A DNA stretch of 37,549 nt. It comes from a bacterium. Its GTDB lineage: Bacteria; Chloroflexota; Anaerolineae; Epilineales; Epilineaceae. A program made the translations under genes and the position numbers. Numbering within the stretch: the first letter of the stretch is position 1; each line of letters opens with the position of its first letter. The stretch covers positions 1 through 37,549 of the forward strand of contig QEVT01000010.1 in NCBI GenBank assembly GCA_003576755.1. The letters run 5' to 3'. Below, one piece after another: positions 31,167 to 37,549 of the stretch. Under the pieces are notes generated by a model that saw only the letters and a list, made by a program, of their open reading frames with translations, did not search any database and had not been told where the DNA came from.

Positions 31167-33248
31167 CTACCCGTCTCCCAGCCCCAGCTCCTCGAGCACG
31201 AACGCATACTCGAACGCCATCTCGCGCAGCACGTCGTAGCGGCCCGATGGCCCTCCGTGCCCCGCCGTCATCTGCGTGCGGAGCAGCAGCCGCCGGTCGT
31301 CGGTCTTGGTCGCCCGCAGCCGCGCCACCCACTTCGCCGGCTCCCAGAAGTGCACCCGCGGGTCGTTGAGCCCCGCCGTCACCAGCATCGCCGGGTAGTC
31401 TGCCGCCCGCACGTTGTCGTACGGCGCGTACGACCGCATGCACGCGTAGTATGCCGGATCCGCCGGATCGCCCCACTCCTCGTACTCGCCGACCGTCAGC
31501 GGGATCGACGCGTCGAGCATCGTGTTGACGACGTCGACGAACGGCACCTTGGCCACGACGCAGCGGAACAGGTCCGGCCGCAGGTTGACCACCGCGCCCA
31601 TCAGCAGCCCGCCCGCGCTGCCGCCGCTGATCACCAGCCGCTCCGGGGCCGTGTAGCCCTCCCGGATCAAGTGCTCGGCGCACGCGATGAAGTCCGTGAA
31701 CGTGTTGTGCTTGCGCAGGAACCGGCCGTCGTCGTACCACGGCCGGCCCAGCTCGCCCCCGCCGCGGACGTGCGCGATGGCGAACGCGAACCCCCGGTCC
31801 AAAAGGCTCAGGCGCGCCGGGTTGAAGGTCGGGTCCACCGCCACGCCGTATGACCCATAGCCGTACAGCCACAGCGGCCGCGAGCCGTCGCGCACGAAGT
31901 CCGTGCGGTACACGATCGAGATCGGGACCGCCACCCCGTCCGGCGCCGGCGCCGTCAGCCGCGCGCACGCGTAGCGCGTCCGGTCGTAGCCGCTGGGAAC
32001 CACCGTCTCCTTGCGCAGCACCCGGGCGCGGCTGGCCATGTCGTAGTCGAACACCGACATCGGCGTGACGAGCGAGCTGTAGAGGAAGCGCAGCGTCGTC
32101 GTCGCGAACTCCCGGTTGCCCTGCACCCAAACGCCGTAGGCCGGCTCGGGGTGCTCGACGACGTGCTCCGCGCCCGTCGCCATGTCGCGCACCCGCAGCC
32201 GCGGCAGCCCCGCCGCCCGCTCGCGGATCACCAGATGCCCCGCGAACGCCTCGACCCCGTCGAGCTTGACGTCCGGCCGGTGCGCGATGACGGTCTCCCA
32301 GTGCGCGCGGCCCGGGCGATCGACGTCGGCGGCCATCAGCTTGAAGTTCACCGCGCCGTCGGCATTGGTCGTGACGTAGAACCGCGCGCCGTGGTGCTCC
32401 ACCGCGTACTCCACGCCCTCTTCGCGCGGCTGGATCACCCGCGGCGCCGCCGCCGGGTCGCGCGTGTCGAGCACGTGGCACTCCGACGTCCGCGTGCTGT
32501 TCACCGTCACGAGCACGAACGCCCCGCTGCGCGTGCGGCGGGCGTACACCCGGAACCGCGCGTCGCGCTCCTCGAGAACGAGGTCGTCGGCCGCCTGCGC
32601 CTCGCCCAGCCGGTGGCGGTACAGCCGGTAGGGACGGTGCGCCGCGTCGTGCGTGGTGTAGAAGAGCGTCGCGTTGTCGTCGGCCCAGGCCAGGCTGGCG
32701 TCGACGTCGTCCAGTGCGTCCGGCAGGTGCTCGCCGGTGGCCAGGTCGCGGATCCGGACCGTGTAGCGCTCGTAGCCGCTGACGTCGACCCCGTAGGCCA
32801 GCAGCCGATGGTCCGGGCTCACCGCCAAGGGGCCGACCTCCATGAACGACCGGCCCGCGGCCAGCGCGTTGACGTCGAGCAGCACCTCCTCCGGTGCCTC
32901 GAGCGACCCGCGCTTGCGGCAGTAGATCGGGTAGGCCTTGCCCGCCTCGGTGCGCGTGTAGTACCACCAGTCGTCCTTGCGCTCCGGCACCGACAGGTCG
33001 GTCTCCTGGATGCGCCCGAGGATCTCGTGGTAGAGCGTCTCCTGCAGCCCCTCGGTGTCGACCATCATCGCCTCGGTGTAGGCGTTCTCGGCGTGCAGGT
33101 TGCCGAGCACCGCCGGGTCGTCCTTGTCGCGCAGCCAGGCGTAGGGGTCGACCCGGACCTCGCCGTGGACCACCGACGTCGCCGGGACGACGGCCGCCAC
33201 CGGCGGGCGCGGCGTGGCGGCCGTCGCGGCGTCTCGGCCGCGCGTCAC
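31167..33248 (-). CDS. ptrB: Oligopeptidase B (S9A prolyl-oligopeptidase family)
   Basis: The 693-residue protein has the S9A plan: an N-terminal segment with VRVDPYAWLRDKDDP, a beta-propeller gate (about 85-410), and a C-terminal alpha/beta-hydrolase. The hydrolase contains LWLYGYGSYG, AHVRGGGELGRPWYDDGR, the nucleophile Ser544 in ISGGSAGG, Asp629 in LNDPRV and His664 in TAGHGG. Length and motif spacing match characterised oligopeptidase B (about 690 aa), which cleaves short peptides after Arg or Lys in the cytoplasm. No signal peptide is present. The GTG start (33248-33246) overlaps the stop of the upstream stalk-protein gene as GTGA, so translation of a cytoplasmic peptidase is coupled to that of a large exported protein. 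Confidence 0.92.
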   Translation of the reverse strand: MTRGRDAATAATPRPPVAAVVPATSVVHGEVRVDPYAWLRDKDDPAVLGNLHAENAYTEAMMVDTEGLQETLYHEILGRIQETDLSVPERKDDWWYYTRTEAGKAYPIYCRKRGSLEAPEEVLLDVNALAAGRSFMEVGPLAVSPDHRLLAYGVDVSGYERYTVRIRDLATGEHLPDALDDVDASLAWADDNATLFYTTHDAAHRPYRLYRHRLGEAQAADDLVLEERDARFRVYARRTRSGAFVLVTVNSTRTSECHVLDTRDPAAAPRVIQPREEGVEYAVEHHGARFYVTTNADGAVNFKLMAADVDRPGRAHWETVIAHRPDVKLDGVEAFAGHLVIRERAAGLPRLRVRDMATGAEHVVEHPEPAYGVWVQGNREFATTTLRFLYSSLVTPMSVFDYDMASRARVLRKETVVPSGYDRTRYACARLTAPAPDGVAVPISIVYRTDFVRDGSRPLWLYGYGSYGVAVDPTFNPARLSLLDRGFAFAIAHVRGGGELGRPWYDDGRFLRKHNTFTDFIACAEHLIREGYTAPERLVISGGSAGGLLMGAVVNLRPDLFRCVVAKVPFVDVVNTMLDASIPLTVGEYEEWGDPADPAYYACMRSYAPYDNVRAADYPAMLVTAGLNDPRVHFWEPAKWVARLRATKTDDRRLLLRTQMTAGHGGPSGRYDVLREMAFEYAFVLEELGLGDG

Positions 33249-36200
33249 GGCCCGCCCCGGCGGTCAGCGTGCGGTCGGAAGGCCCGCGGCGGGAGGATGC
33301 CGTGGAGCGCGAACGGGTTCGGCGCCGCCGGTCGCAGCCGCAGCACCAGCTCGGGGTGGCGCACGGGGGCCTCCTTGCTGTGGAAGTAGATGCTGTTCTC
33401 GCTATCGGTGGCCAGCCCGAAGCTCACGGGGCCGTTGCCCGTGACGGCCGCCGACACGTCGAGCTCGAGGTAGGCGTCGGTCCGCACCGGCGCTGCCGTG
33501 GCCAGCGGCGGGCCGCTCAGCGGCGGCGCGTTGTTCCACGTGACCTCGAGCTCGGTCCACGGGCCGCTGCCGTCCGCGAACGTGTCGGCCACGCGTCGGA
33601 CCGCCACGCCGGTGCCGCCGTCGTAGGCGTACAGGCGCAGCGTCGCGGTGAGGACGCGGCGCGGGTCGTCGAGGCCGTCGACCTCGAACTTGAGGTAGCT
33701 GGTGTAGACCGTCGTCGTGATGCCGGCGCGCAGCCGCAGCTGCGGCGCGTCGCCGAAGCTGCGGTCCGGCGCCGTGCTCTGGACGCGCGCGTCGTGGGCC
33801 GGCTCGAACACCAGCGCGCTGCCGGGCGCGAACGTCGGCGACGGCGTGAACGTCGGCGTGATGCTCGGGGTGAGCGTCGGCGCCGTCGTCCGCGTGGCGC
33901 TCGGCGTCGGCCGCGGGCCGGTCCGGTACGTCCAGGGCAGGTAGGCTTGATCGACGGGCGGCGTCGAGGTCGCCGCCCGCGTCGGCGACGGCGTGCGCGT
34001 CGCCGTGGCCGGTGTGCCGGCGCCCGGCGTATCCGTCGGTGTGACCGGCGCCGGCGTGTCGGTGGGCGTGACCGGCGTCGCCGTCGCCGTCGGTGGGACG
34101 ACCGTCGGCGGCGTCACGGGGTTCGACGGGTCCGGGCGAACGCGGACCACCAGCTCCGGGCGGCGGTCCGGCGCCTCCTTGCTGTGGAAGTAGAGGCTGT
34201 TCTCGCTGCTCGTGGTCAGCCCGAAGCTGACCGGGCCGTTGCCGGTGATGACGGCCGTGACGCCGAGCTCGACGTAGGCCTCGTCCATCACCGGCGCGGC
34301 GACCGCCAGCGGCGCGCCGGCGATCGGGGGGGCGTTGCCCCACGTCAGCGTCGCCTCGGTCCACGGGGCGCTGCCGTCGGCGAGCGTGTCGGCCACCCGC
34401 CAGACGGTGAGGTCCGGCCCGCCGTCGTACGCGTACAGCCGGAGCGTCGCGGTCAGGATCGCCGCCGGATCCGGGATCCCGCTGACCTCGAACTTGAGGT
34501 AGCTGGTGTGGATCGTCGTCGTCACACCGGTCCGGACCCGCAGCTGCGCCGAGTCGCCGTAGCCCTTGTTCGGCGAGCTGCTCTGGACCCGGGTGTCGTG
34601 GAGCGGCGCGAACACGAGGCCGCTGCCCGGCTCGAACGTCGGCGACGGCGTGAACGTCGGCAACGGCGTGCGGGTGGGGCTGGCCGTCGGCGTGGCCGAC
34701 GGGGTCGGCGTGTCCGACGGCGGCGGGGGCGGCCCGTCGGTGGGCGTGGCCACGTCGGTCGGCAGCGGCGTCGGCGTCGCGCTCGGCCGGACGACGTTGG
34801 CCGGCGTGGGCGCCGCCGCGATCCGCATGTCGAAGATCAGGAGCGGCGGGGCGAGGTCGGCCTCGCGGCTGTTGTAGTCGACGCGGTCGGCCGACGCGTT
34901 GGCCAGGGCGAAGCTGTAGGTGCCGTCGCCGGGGACGGCCGTCGACACGTCGAACACGGCCCACGCGTTGTCCGCGACGGCGCCGCCGCGCGCCACCGGC
35001 GTGCCGATGAGCGGCGGGGCGTTGTTCCACGTCACGTTGTCCTCGGTCCACGGCGTCGGGGTCGTGTCCGGCGTGGTCGTGGGGTACTGGTTGGCGACCG
35101 CGTAGAGGTCGCCCGCGTCGTCGCTGCCGTTGTTGGCGAACAGGTGCAGCCGCGCGGCGCGGCGGTGGCCGACGACGGCCGCGGAACCCTCGACCTCGAA
35201 GCGCCAGTAGCCGCGCATCACCTGGTCGGCTGCCTTGCGGACCTGGATCTCGCTGCCGTTGCCGAAGCTCTTGTCGGGCTCGGTGTCGCGCACCATGGCG
35301 TCGTCGCTGGCGCGCGCGACATACGCCGACCCCGGCACGGGCCACAGCGTGTGCACGCGCTTGAGGTCGATGTCGAGGTAGCGCAGCACCACCGGCGCCG
35401 CCGGCAGCGCTGTCTGCTTGTTGCCGCACGCGCCGAGGTTGGGGTCGTACACCCCCAGGGCATAGAACTGGCCCGTCCCGCGGCGGATGCGCGGCAGCCG
35501 GACCGTCGGCTTGCAGATCAAGCCTTCGAGGGTGCTGCTGGCGATCGGGAAGGTCGGCGGGTCGGCCGTCAGGCGGCACGCGCCGTTGCCCTCGCCGATC
35601 CACGCCTCTTCGCCGCCGAGCGCGTTGACGACCGTGGCGCGGCACGTCAGGTCACCGCTGGTGTAGCGCCCCTGCTCGAGGTCGTACGCCCGCCGCACCC
35701 GGACGTCGTCGCTGGACGGGTCGGCCGGCAGGTCGAAGATCTGGACGCGCTTGCCCTTGCGGTCGCCGACGGCGAGCGCCCGGCCGTCGGGGCTGATCCC
35801 GATGTCGGTGAAGTTCGCGAACTGGCCGCGCTCCTCACCCTTCTCGCCGAACCGGAACAGCTCGATCCCCTCGGGCGTGAACACGCGGATGGTGTAGTCG
35901 GTGCGGTCGGCGACGAACACCCGGCCGTCCGGGGCCACCGCGATGCCGCTGCCCTTGATCTTGGGCCACTCGGCGACGAAGCCCCCGTCGAGGTCGTAGA
36001 CGACGACGCGTTTCGCGCCGGCGTCGACCACGTACAGCCGGTCGTGGCCGCTGGAGGGGTCGCGGCCGACCGCGAGCTGGGCCGGCTCCTCGAGCCGCGC
36101 CTCCTCGGGGCCGGTCGCCCCGATGGGCGCGGCGAACTCGCCCCACGGCCACATCACCTGTACCAGCCCGGGCCCGGGGTCGCTGAGGTACACCCGGCCA

Positions 36201-36403
36201 TCCGGTGCGACGTCGAGGCTCACCGGGCGCTGCAACACCCCGGCGAGCGCCGGCGCGGCGTCGGGGGTGGCGGTCGTGCGCGCGGCCGGACGCGCCGCGA
36301 TGCCGGCGCCGGCGGCGGCGAGCACCGCAAGCACGGCCCATGCGGTGGTGGGACGCCGAGGCGACGCCAGGGGAAGATCGAGCGAGCCGGCGCGGCGCAT
36401 CAT
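33245..36403 (-). CDS. Secreted stalk protein: NHL/propeller head plus three DNRLRE domains
   Basis: The 1052-residue protein (start MMRRAG at 36403) has a signal peptide with core AWAVLAVLAAAGAGIAA. The head (about 45-350) has NHL-like repeats: PVSLDVAPDGRVYLSDPG, DRLYVVDAGAKRVVVYD, GIAVAPDGRVFVADRTD, TDIGISPDGRALAVGDR. These form a six-bladed-type propeller that often mediates protein or glycan binding. A DNRLRE-like domain at about 361-525 (WRFEVEG, VTWNNAPP) is followed by a Thr/Pro/Ser stalk. Two closely similar DNRLRE domains (about 595-757 and 861-1021; YLKFEV, LRLYAYDGG, ENS-YFHSKEAP) are joined by a second stalk. There is no visible C-terminal anchor. A longer start at 36535 would cross the divergent promoter region, so 36403 is preferred. 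The 3' end is coupled to oligopeptidase B. Confidence 0.85.
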   Translation of the reverse strand: MMRRAGSLDLPLASPRRPTTAWAVLAVLAAAGAGIAARPAARTTATPDAAPALAGVLQRPVSLDVAPDGRVYLSDPGPGLVQVMWPWGEFAAPIGATGPEEARLEEPAQLAVGRDPSSGHDRLYVVDAGAKRVVVYDLDGGFVAEWPKIKGSGIAVAPDGRVFVADRTDYTIRVFTPEGIELFRFGEKGEERGQFANFTDIGISPDGRALAVGDRKGKRVQIFDLPADPSSDDVRVRRAYDLEQGRYTSGDLTCRATVVNALGGEEAWIGEGNGACRLTADPPTFPIASSTLEGLICKPTVRLPRIRRGTGQFYALGVYDPNLGACGNKQTALPAAPVVLRYLDIDLKRVHTLWPVPGSAYVARASDDAMVRDTEPDKSFGNGSEIQVRKAADQVMRGYWRFEVEGSAAVVGHRRAARLHLFANNGSDDAGDLYAVANQYPTTTPDTTPTPWTEDNVTWNNAPPLIGTPVARGGAVADNAWAVFDVSTAVPGDGTYSFALANASADRVDYNSREADLAPPLLIFDMRIAAAPTPANVVRPSATPTPLPTDVATPTDGPPPPPSDTPTPSATPTASPTRTPLPTFTPSPTFEPGSGLVFAPLHDTRVQSSSPNKGYGDSAQLRVRTGVTTTIHTSYLKFEVSGIPDPAAILTATLRLYAYDGGPDLTVWRVADTLADGSAPWTEATLTWGNAPPIAGAPLAVAAPVMDEAYVELGVTAVITGNGPVSFGLTTSSENSLYFHSKEAPDRRPELVVRVRPDPSNPVTPPTVVPPTATATPVTPTDTPAPVTPTDTPGAGTPATATRTPSPTRAATSTPPVDQAYLPWTYRTGPRPTPSATRTTAPTLTPSITPTFTPSPTFAPGSALVFEPAHDARVQSTAPDRSFGDAPQLRLRAGITTTVYTSYLKFEVDGLDDPRRVLTATLRLYAYDGGTGVAVRRVADTFADGSGPWTELEVTWNNAPPLSGPPLATAAPVRTDAYLELDVSAAVTGNGPVSFGLATDSENSIYFHSKEAPVRHPELVLRLRPAAPNPFALHGILPPRAFRPHADRRGGP

Positions 36404-36411
36404 GATCGGCA

Positions 36412-36420
36412 ATTCTATCA
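36412..36420 (-). promoter_or_regulatory. Possible extended -10 promoter for the minus-strand stalk gene
   Basis: On the minus strand TGA-TAGAAT (36420-36412) matches an extended -10 element. The -35 region is poor. A start site about 7 nt downstream would give a nearly leaderless mRNA for ATG 36403, which fits the lack of a clear Shine-Dalgarno. Confidence 0.35.
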
Positions 36421-36494
36421 CGGTTCGGGACGCGCGGGCGACGGCCTGCCCGAGGCCCGCAGCGCGTGCCGACCCGGTGCGCGCGCGTGCGGGG

Positions 36495-36523
36495 TTGACA
36501 AACGGCCGTGCAAATGTTAAGAT
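36495..36523 (+). promoter_or_regulatory. Near-consensus sigma70 promoter of the fourth stalk gene
   Basis: A perfect TTGACA (36495-36500), a 17-nt spacer and TAAGAT (36518-36523) lie in an AT-richer patch of the divergent intergenic region. The predicted start near 36530 leaves a leader of about 150 nt before ATG 36681. This is the best promoter match in the window. Confidence 0.8.
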
Positions 36524-36632
36524 GGGAGCCCCCACACGCCGGATGGTTCATCGTCGATATTGACTTTGCCGCATTCCCGGCGAGCCGCCCTGCCCCGGCT
36601 CCCACGGGGGATTCCGCCGGCCGCCGCGTCCG

Positions 36633-36658
36633 CGGGCAACCCCGATCAGCCCGTTTTT
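36633..36658 (+). terminator. Terminator-like hairpin in the leader of the fourth stalk gene
   Basis: CGGGC (36633-36637) and GCCCG (36649-36653) pair over an 11-nt loop and are followed by five T. It is short, but it lies between the strong promoter and the ATG, so it may act as an attenuator. No known riboswitch core was recognised in the leader. Confidence 0.35.
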
Positions 36659-36680
36659 CAAGACCTTGGGAGCGATCGTC

Positions 36681-37549
36681 ATGCGTGGTCTTCGGTATCT
36701 GTTCGTTGGCACGGCGGCGACCGTCGGTTGGCTAGGGGTGTCGGTCGCCGGGGCGGTCCCCCAATCCCAGCAGTCGTTCGCCCCGACCCACGACACCCAC
36801 ATCTCGAGCGCCAACCCCGGTTCGAACTACGGCACGCTGGGGAACGCCCGCGTCCTCGGGGATCCGAACAGCACCTATCGCACGTACGTGAAGTTCTCGG
36901 TGAGCGGGATCCAAGGCGAGATCGGGAGCGCCCGCCTGCGGCTGTACGCGCTGGACGACAGCGTGTACGGCGGCGCGGCGTACGTCACCTCCAACAACCT
37001 CGACGGCACCGGCACGCCGTGGACCGAGCGCACGCTGACGTGGAACAACGCCCCGCCCCCCTCGGGCACGGTGCTCGACACGCGCGGCAGCGTCACCAGG
37101 AAGACCTGGGTGGAGTGGGACGTTACGGAGGCGATCACCGGCAACGGCACGTTCAGCCTGGTCGTGGTCAGCACGTCCACCGACGAGGTCCAGTACGCCA
37201 CGAAGGAAGGTGGCGGTAGCACCGCCCCGGAGCTCGTGGTCGAGGTTCCGCCCACGCCGACGCCCACGTTCACGCCGACGGCCACGCCGACGTTCACGCC
37301 GACGTTCACGCCGACGTTCACGCCGACGGCCACGCCGACGCCAACATACACGCCGACGGCTACACCGACGCCCACCTTCACGCCGACGGCGACACCGACG
37401 CCCACCTTCACGCCGACACGTACGCCTACCAGGACCACGACGCCGACGGCGACGTTCCCGCCGGCGACGGCGACCCGCACGCCGACAGCGACGGTCCCGC
37501 CGGCGACGGCGACCCGCACGCCGACAGCGACGGTCCCGCCGGCGACGGC
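36681..37549 (+). CDS. Secreted DNRLRE-domain stalk protein, 3' end beyond the window
   Basis: An uninterrupted frame runs from ATG 36681 (GGGAG about 10 nt upstream) to the window edge, 289 codons without a stop. Residues 1-26 form a signal peptide ([19 protein letters not shown]). A single DNRLRE domain follows at once (about 30-188: [58 protein letters not shown]). It is followed by a Thr/Pro stalk of at least 100 residues ([10 protein letters not shown] repeats, then [13 protein letters not shown] repeats). Unlike the other three stalk proteins, it has no head domain before the first DNRLRE domain. A further domain or anchor may follow outside the window. It is divergent from the minus-strand stalk gene and has a strong promoter. 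Confidence 0.85.
   Translation, partial: MRGLRYLFVGTAATVGWLGVSVAGAVPQSQQSFAPTHDTHISSANPGSNYGTLGNARVLGDPNSTYRTYVKFSVSGIQGEIGSARLRLYALDDSVYGGAAYVTSNNLDGTGTPWTERTLTWNNAPPPSGTVLDTRGSVTRKTWVEWDVTEAITGNGTFSLVVVSTSTDEVQYATKEGGGSTAPELVVEVPPTPTPTFTPTATPTFTPTFTPTFTPTATPTPTYTPTATPTPTFTPTATPTPTFTPTRTPTRTTTPTATFPPATATRTPTATVPPATATRTPTATVPPAT
37457..37549 (+). repeat. Perfect 39-nt tandem repeat at the window edge
   Basis: Two identical 39-nt units (37457-37495, 37496-37534) and the first 15 nt of a third encode a 13-residue unit [13 protein letters not shown]. The array continues to the last base, so its true copy number is unknown. Confidence 0.85.

Noticed and set aside
32894..36520. 1208-codon open frame on the plus strand opposite oligopeptidase B and the NHL stalk protein
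   Set aside because: It is Arg/Ala-rich, without recognisable motifs, and overlaps two well-supported minus-strand genes in full.
36530..36680. Leader of the fourth stalk gene as a known riboswitch (for example cyclic di-GMP)
   Set aside because: I could not find the conserved core sequences of known classes. Only a short terminator-like hairpin is supported.
37246..37549. Tandem repeats considered as a CRISPR array
   Set aside because: Units are contiguous, without unique spacers, and are in-frame codons of a Thr/Pro stalk.

Overview
This window is very GC-rich DNA with almost every third codon position G or C. It carries long secreted proteins built from DNRLRE-type beta-domains joined by Thr/Pro-rich stalks. 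That style is most typical of Chloroflexota (Anaerolineae/Ardenticatenia-like lineages), so I infer a chloroflexotal chromosome or MAG contig. No rRNA, tRNA, CRISPR array, transposase or phage gene was seen.

Region 1 (1-3897, + strand) is a tightly packed operon end: the tail of a probable methyltransferase, an APH-type phosphotransferase, a thymidylate-kinase-like P-loop kinase, a NodB-type polysaccharide deacetylase and a D-2-hydroxyacid dehydrogenase. Region 2 (3974-11568, +) holds two paralogous secreted stalk proteins, each with a ~400-residue head followed by two or three DNRLRE domains. The second is close-coupled to a phosphoenolpyruvate-mutase-like enzyme. Hairpins bound these units, and the one after the mutase looks like an intrinsic terminator.

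Region 3 (11689-29265, +) is a 14-gene surface-glycan and phosphate locus. It opens with the DUF4956 / VTC / CotH-kinase trio, where CotH carries a C-terminal beta-helix. Next come hddC, hddA and gmhA for nucleotide-activated D-glycero-D-manno-heptose, then a membrane-anchored beta-helix protein related to the CotH tail. The rest comprises two GT4 glycosyltransferases, a multipass membrane protein of unknown function, an ATP-grasp ligase, a Wzz/BY-kinase-like chain-length protein with a degenerate kinase half, a nucleotidyltransferase-kinase fusion, and a Wzy/O-antigen-ligase-like membrane protein. Most junctions overlap (ATGA/GTGA), so co-expression is likely. No flippase, no initiating sugar-phosphate transferase and no GmhB phosphatase lie in the window.

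Region 4 (29300-36403, - strand) has NAD-dependent malic enzyme, oligopeptidase B and a third stalk protein with an NHL/beta-propeller head. A fourth DNRLRE protein (36681-end, +) is divergently transcribed from a near-consensus promoter and is cut by the window edge inside a perfect 39-nt tandem repeat.

Together the genes suggest a machinery for making, polymerising and decorating a heptose-containing surface glycan, plus secreted stalked adhesin-like proteins. Phosphoryl-transfer enzymes are unusually abundant: APH, two P-loop kinases, VTC, CotH, a GHMP kinase and a PEP-mutase-like enzyme. The best candidate for an undescribed system is the DUF4956-VTC-CotH(beta-helix) cassette embedded in this glycan locus.
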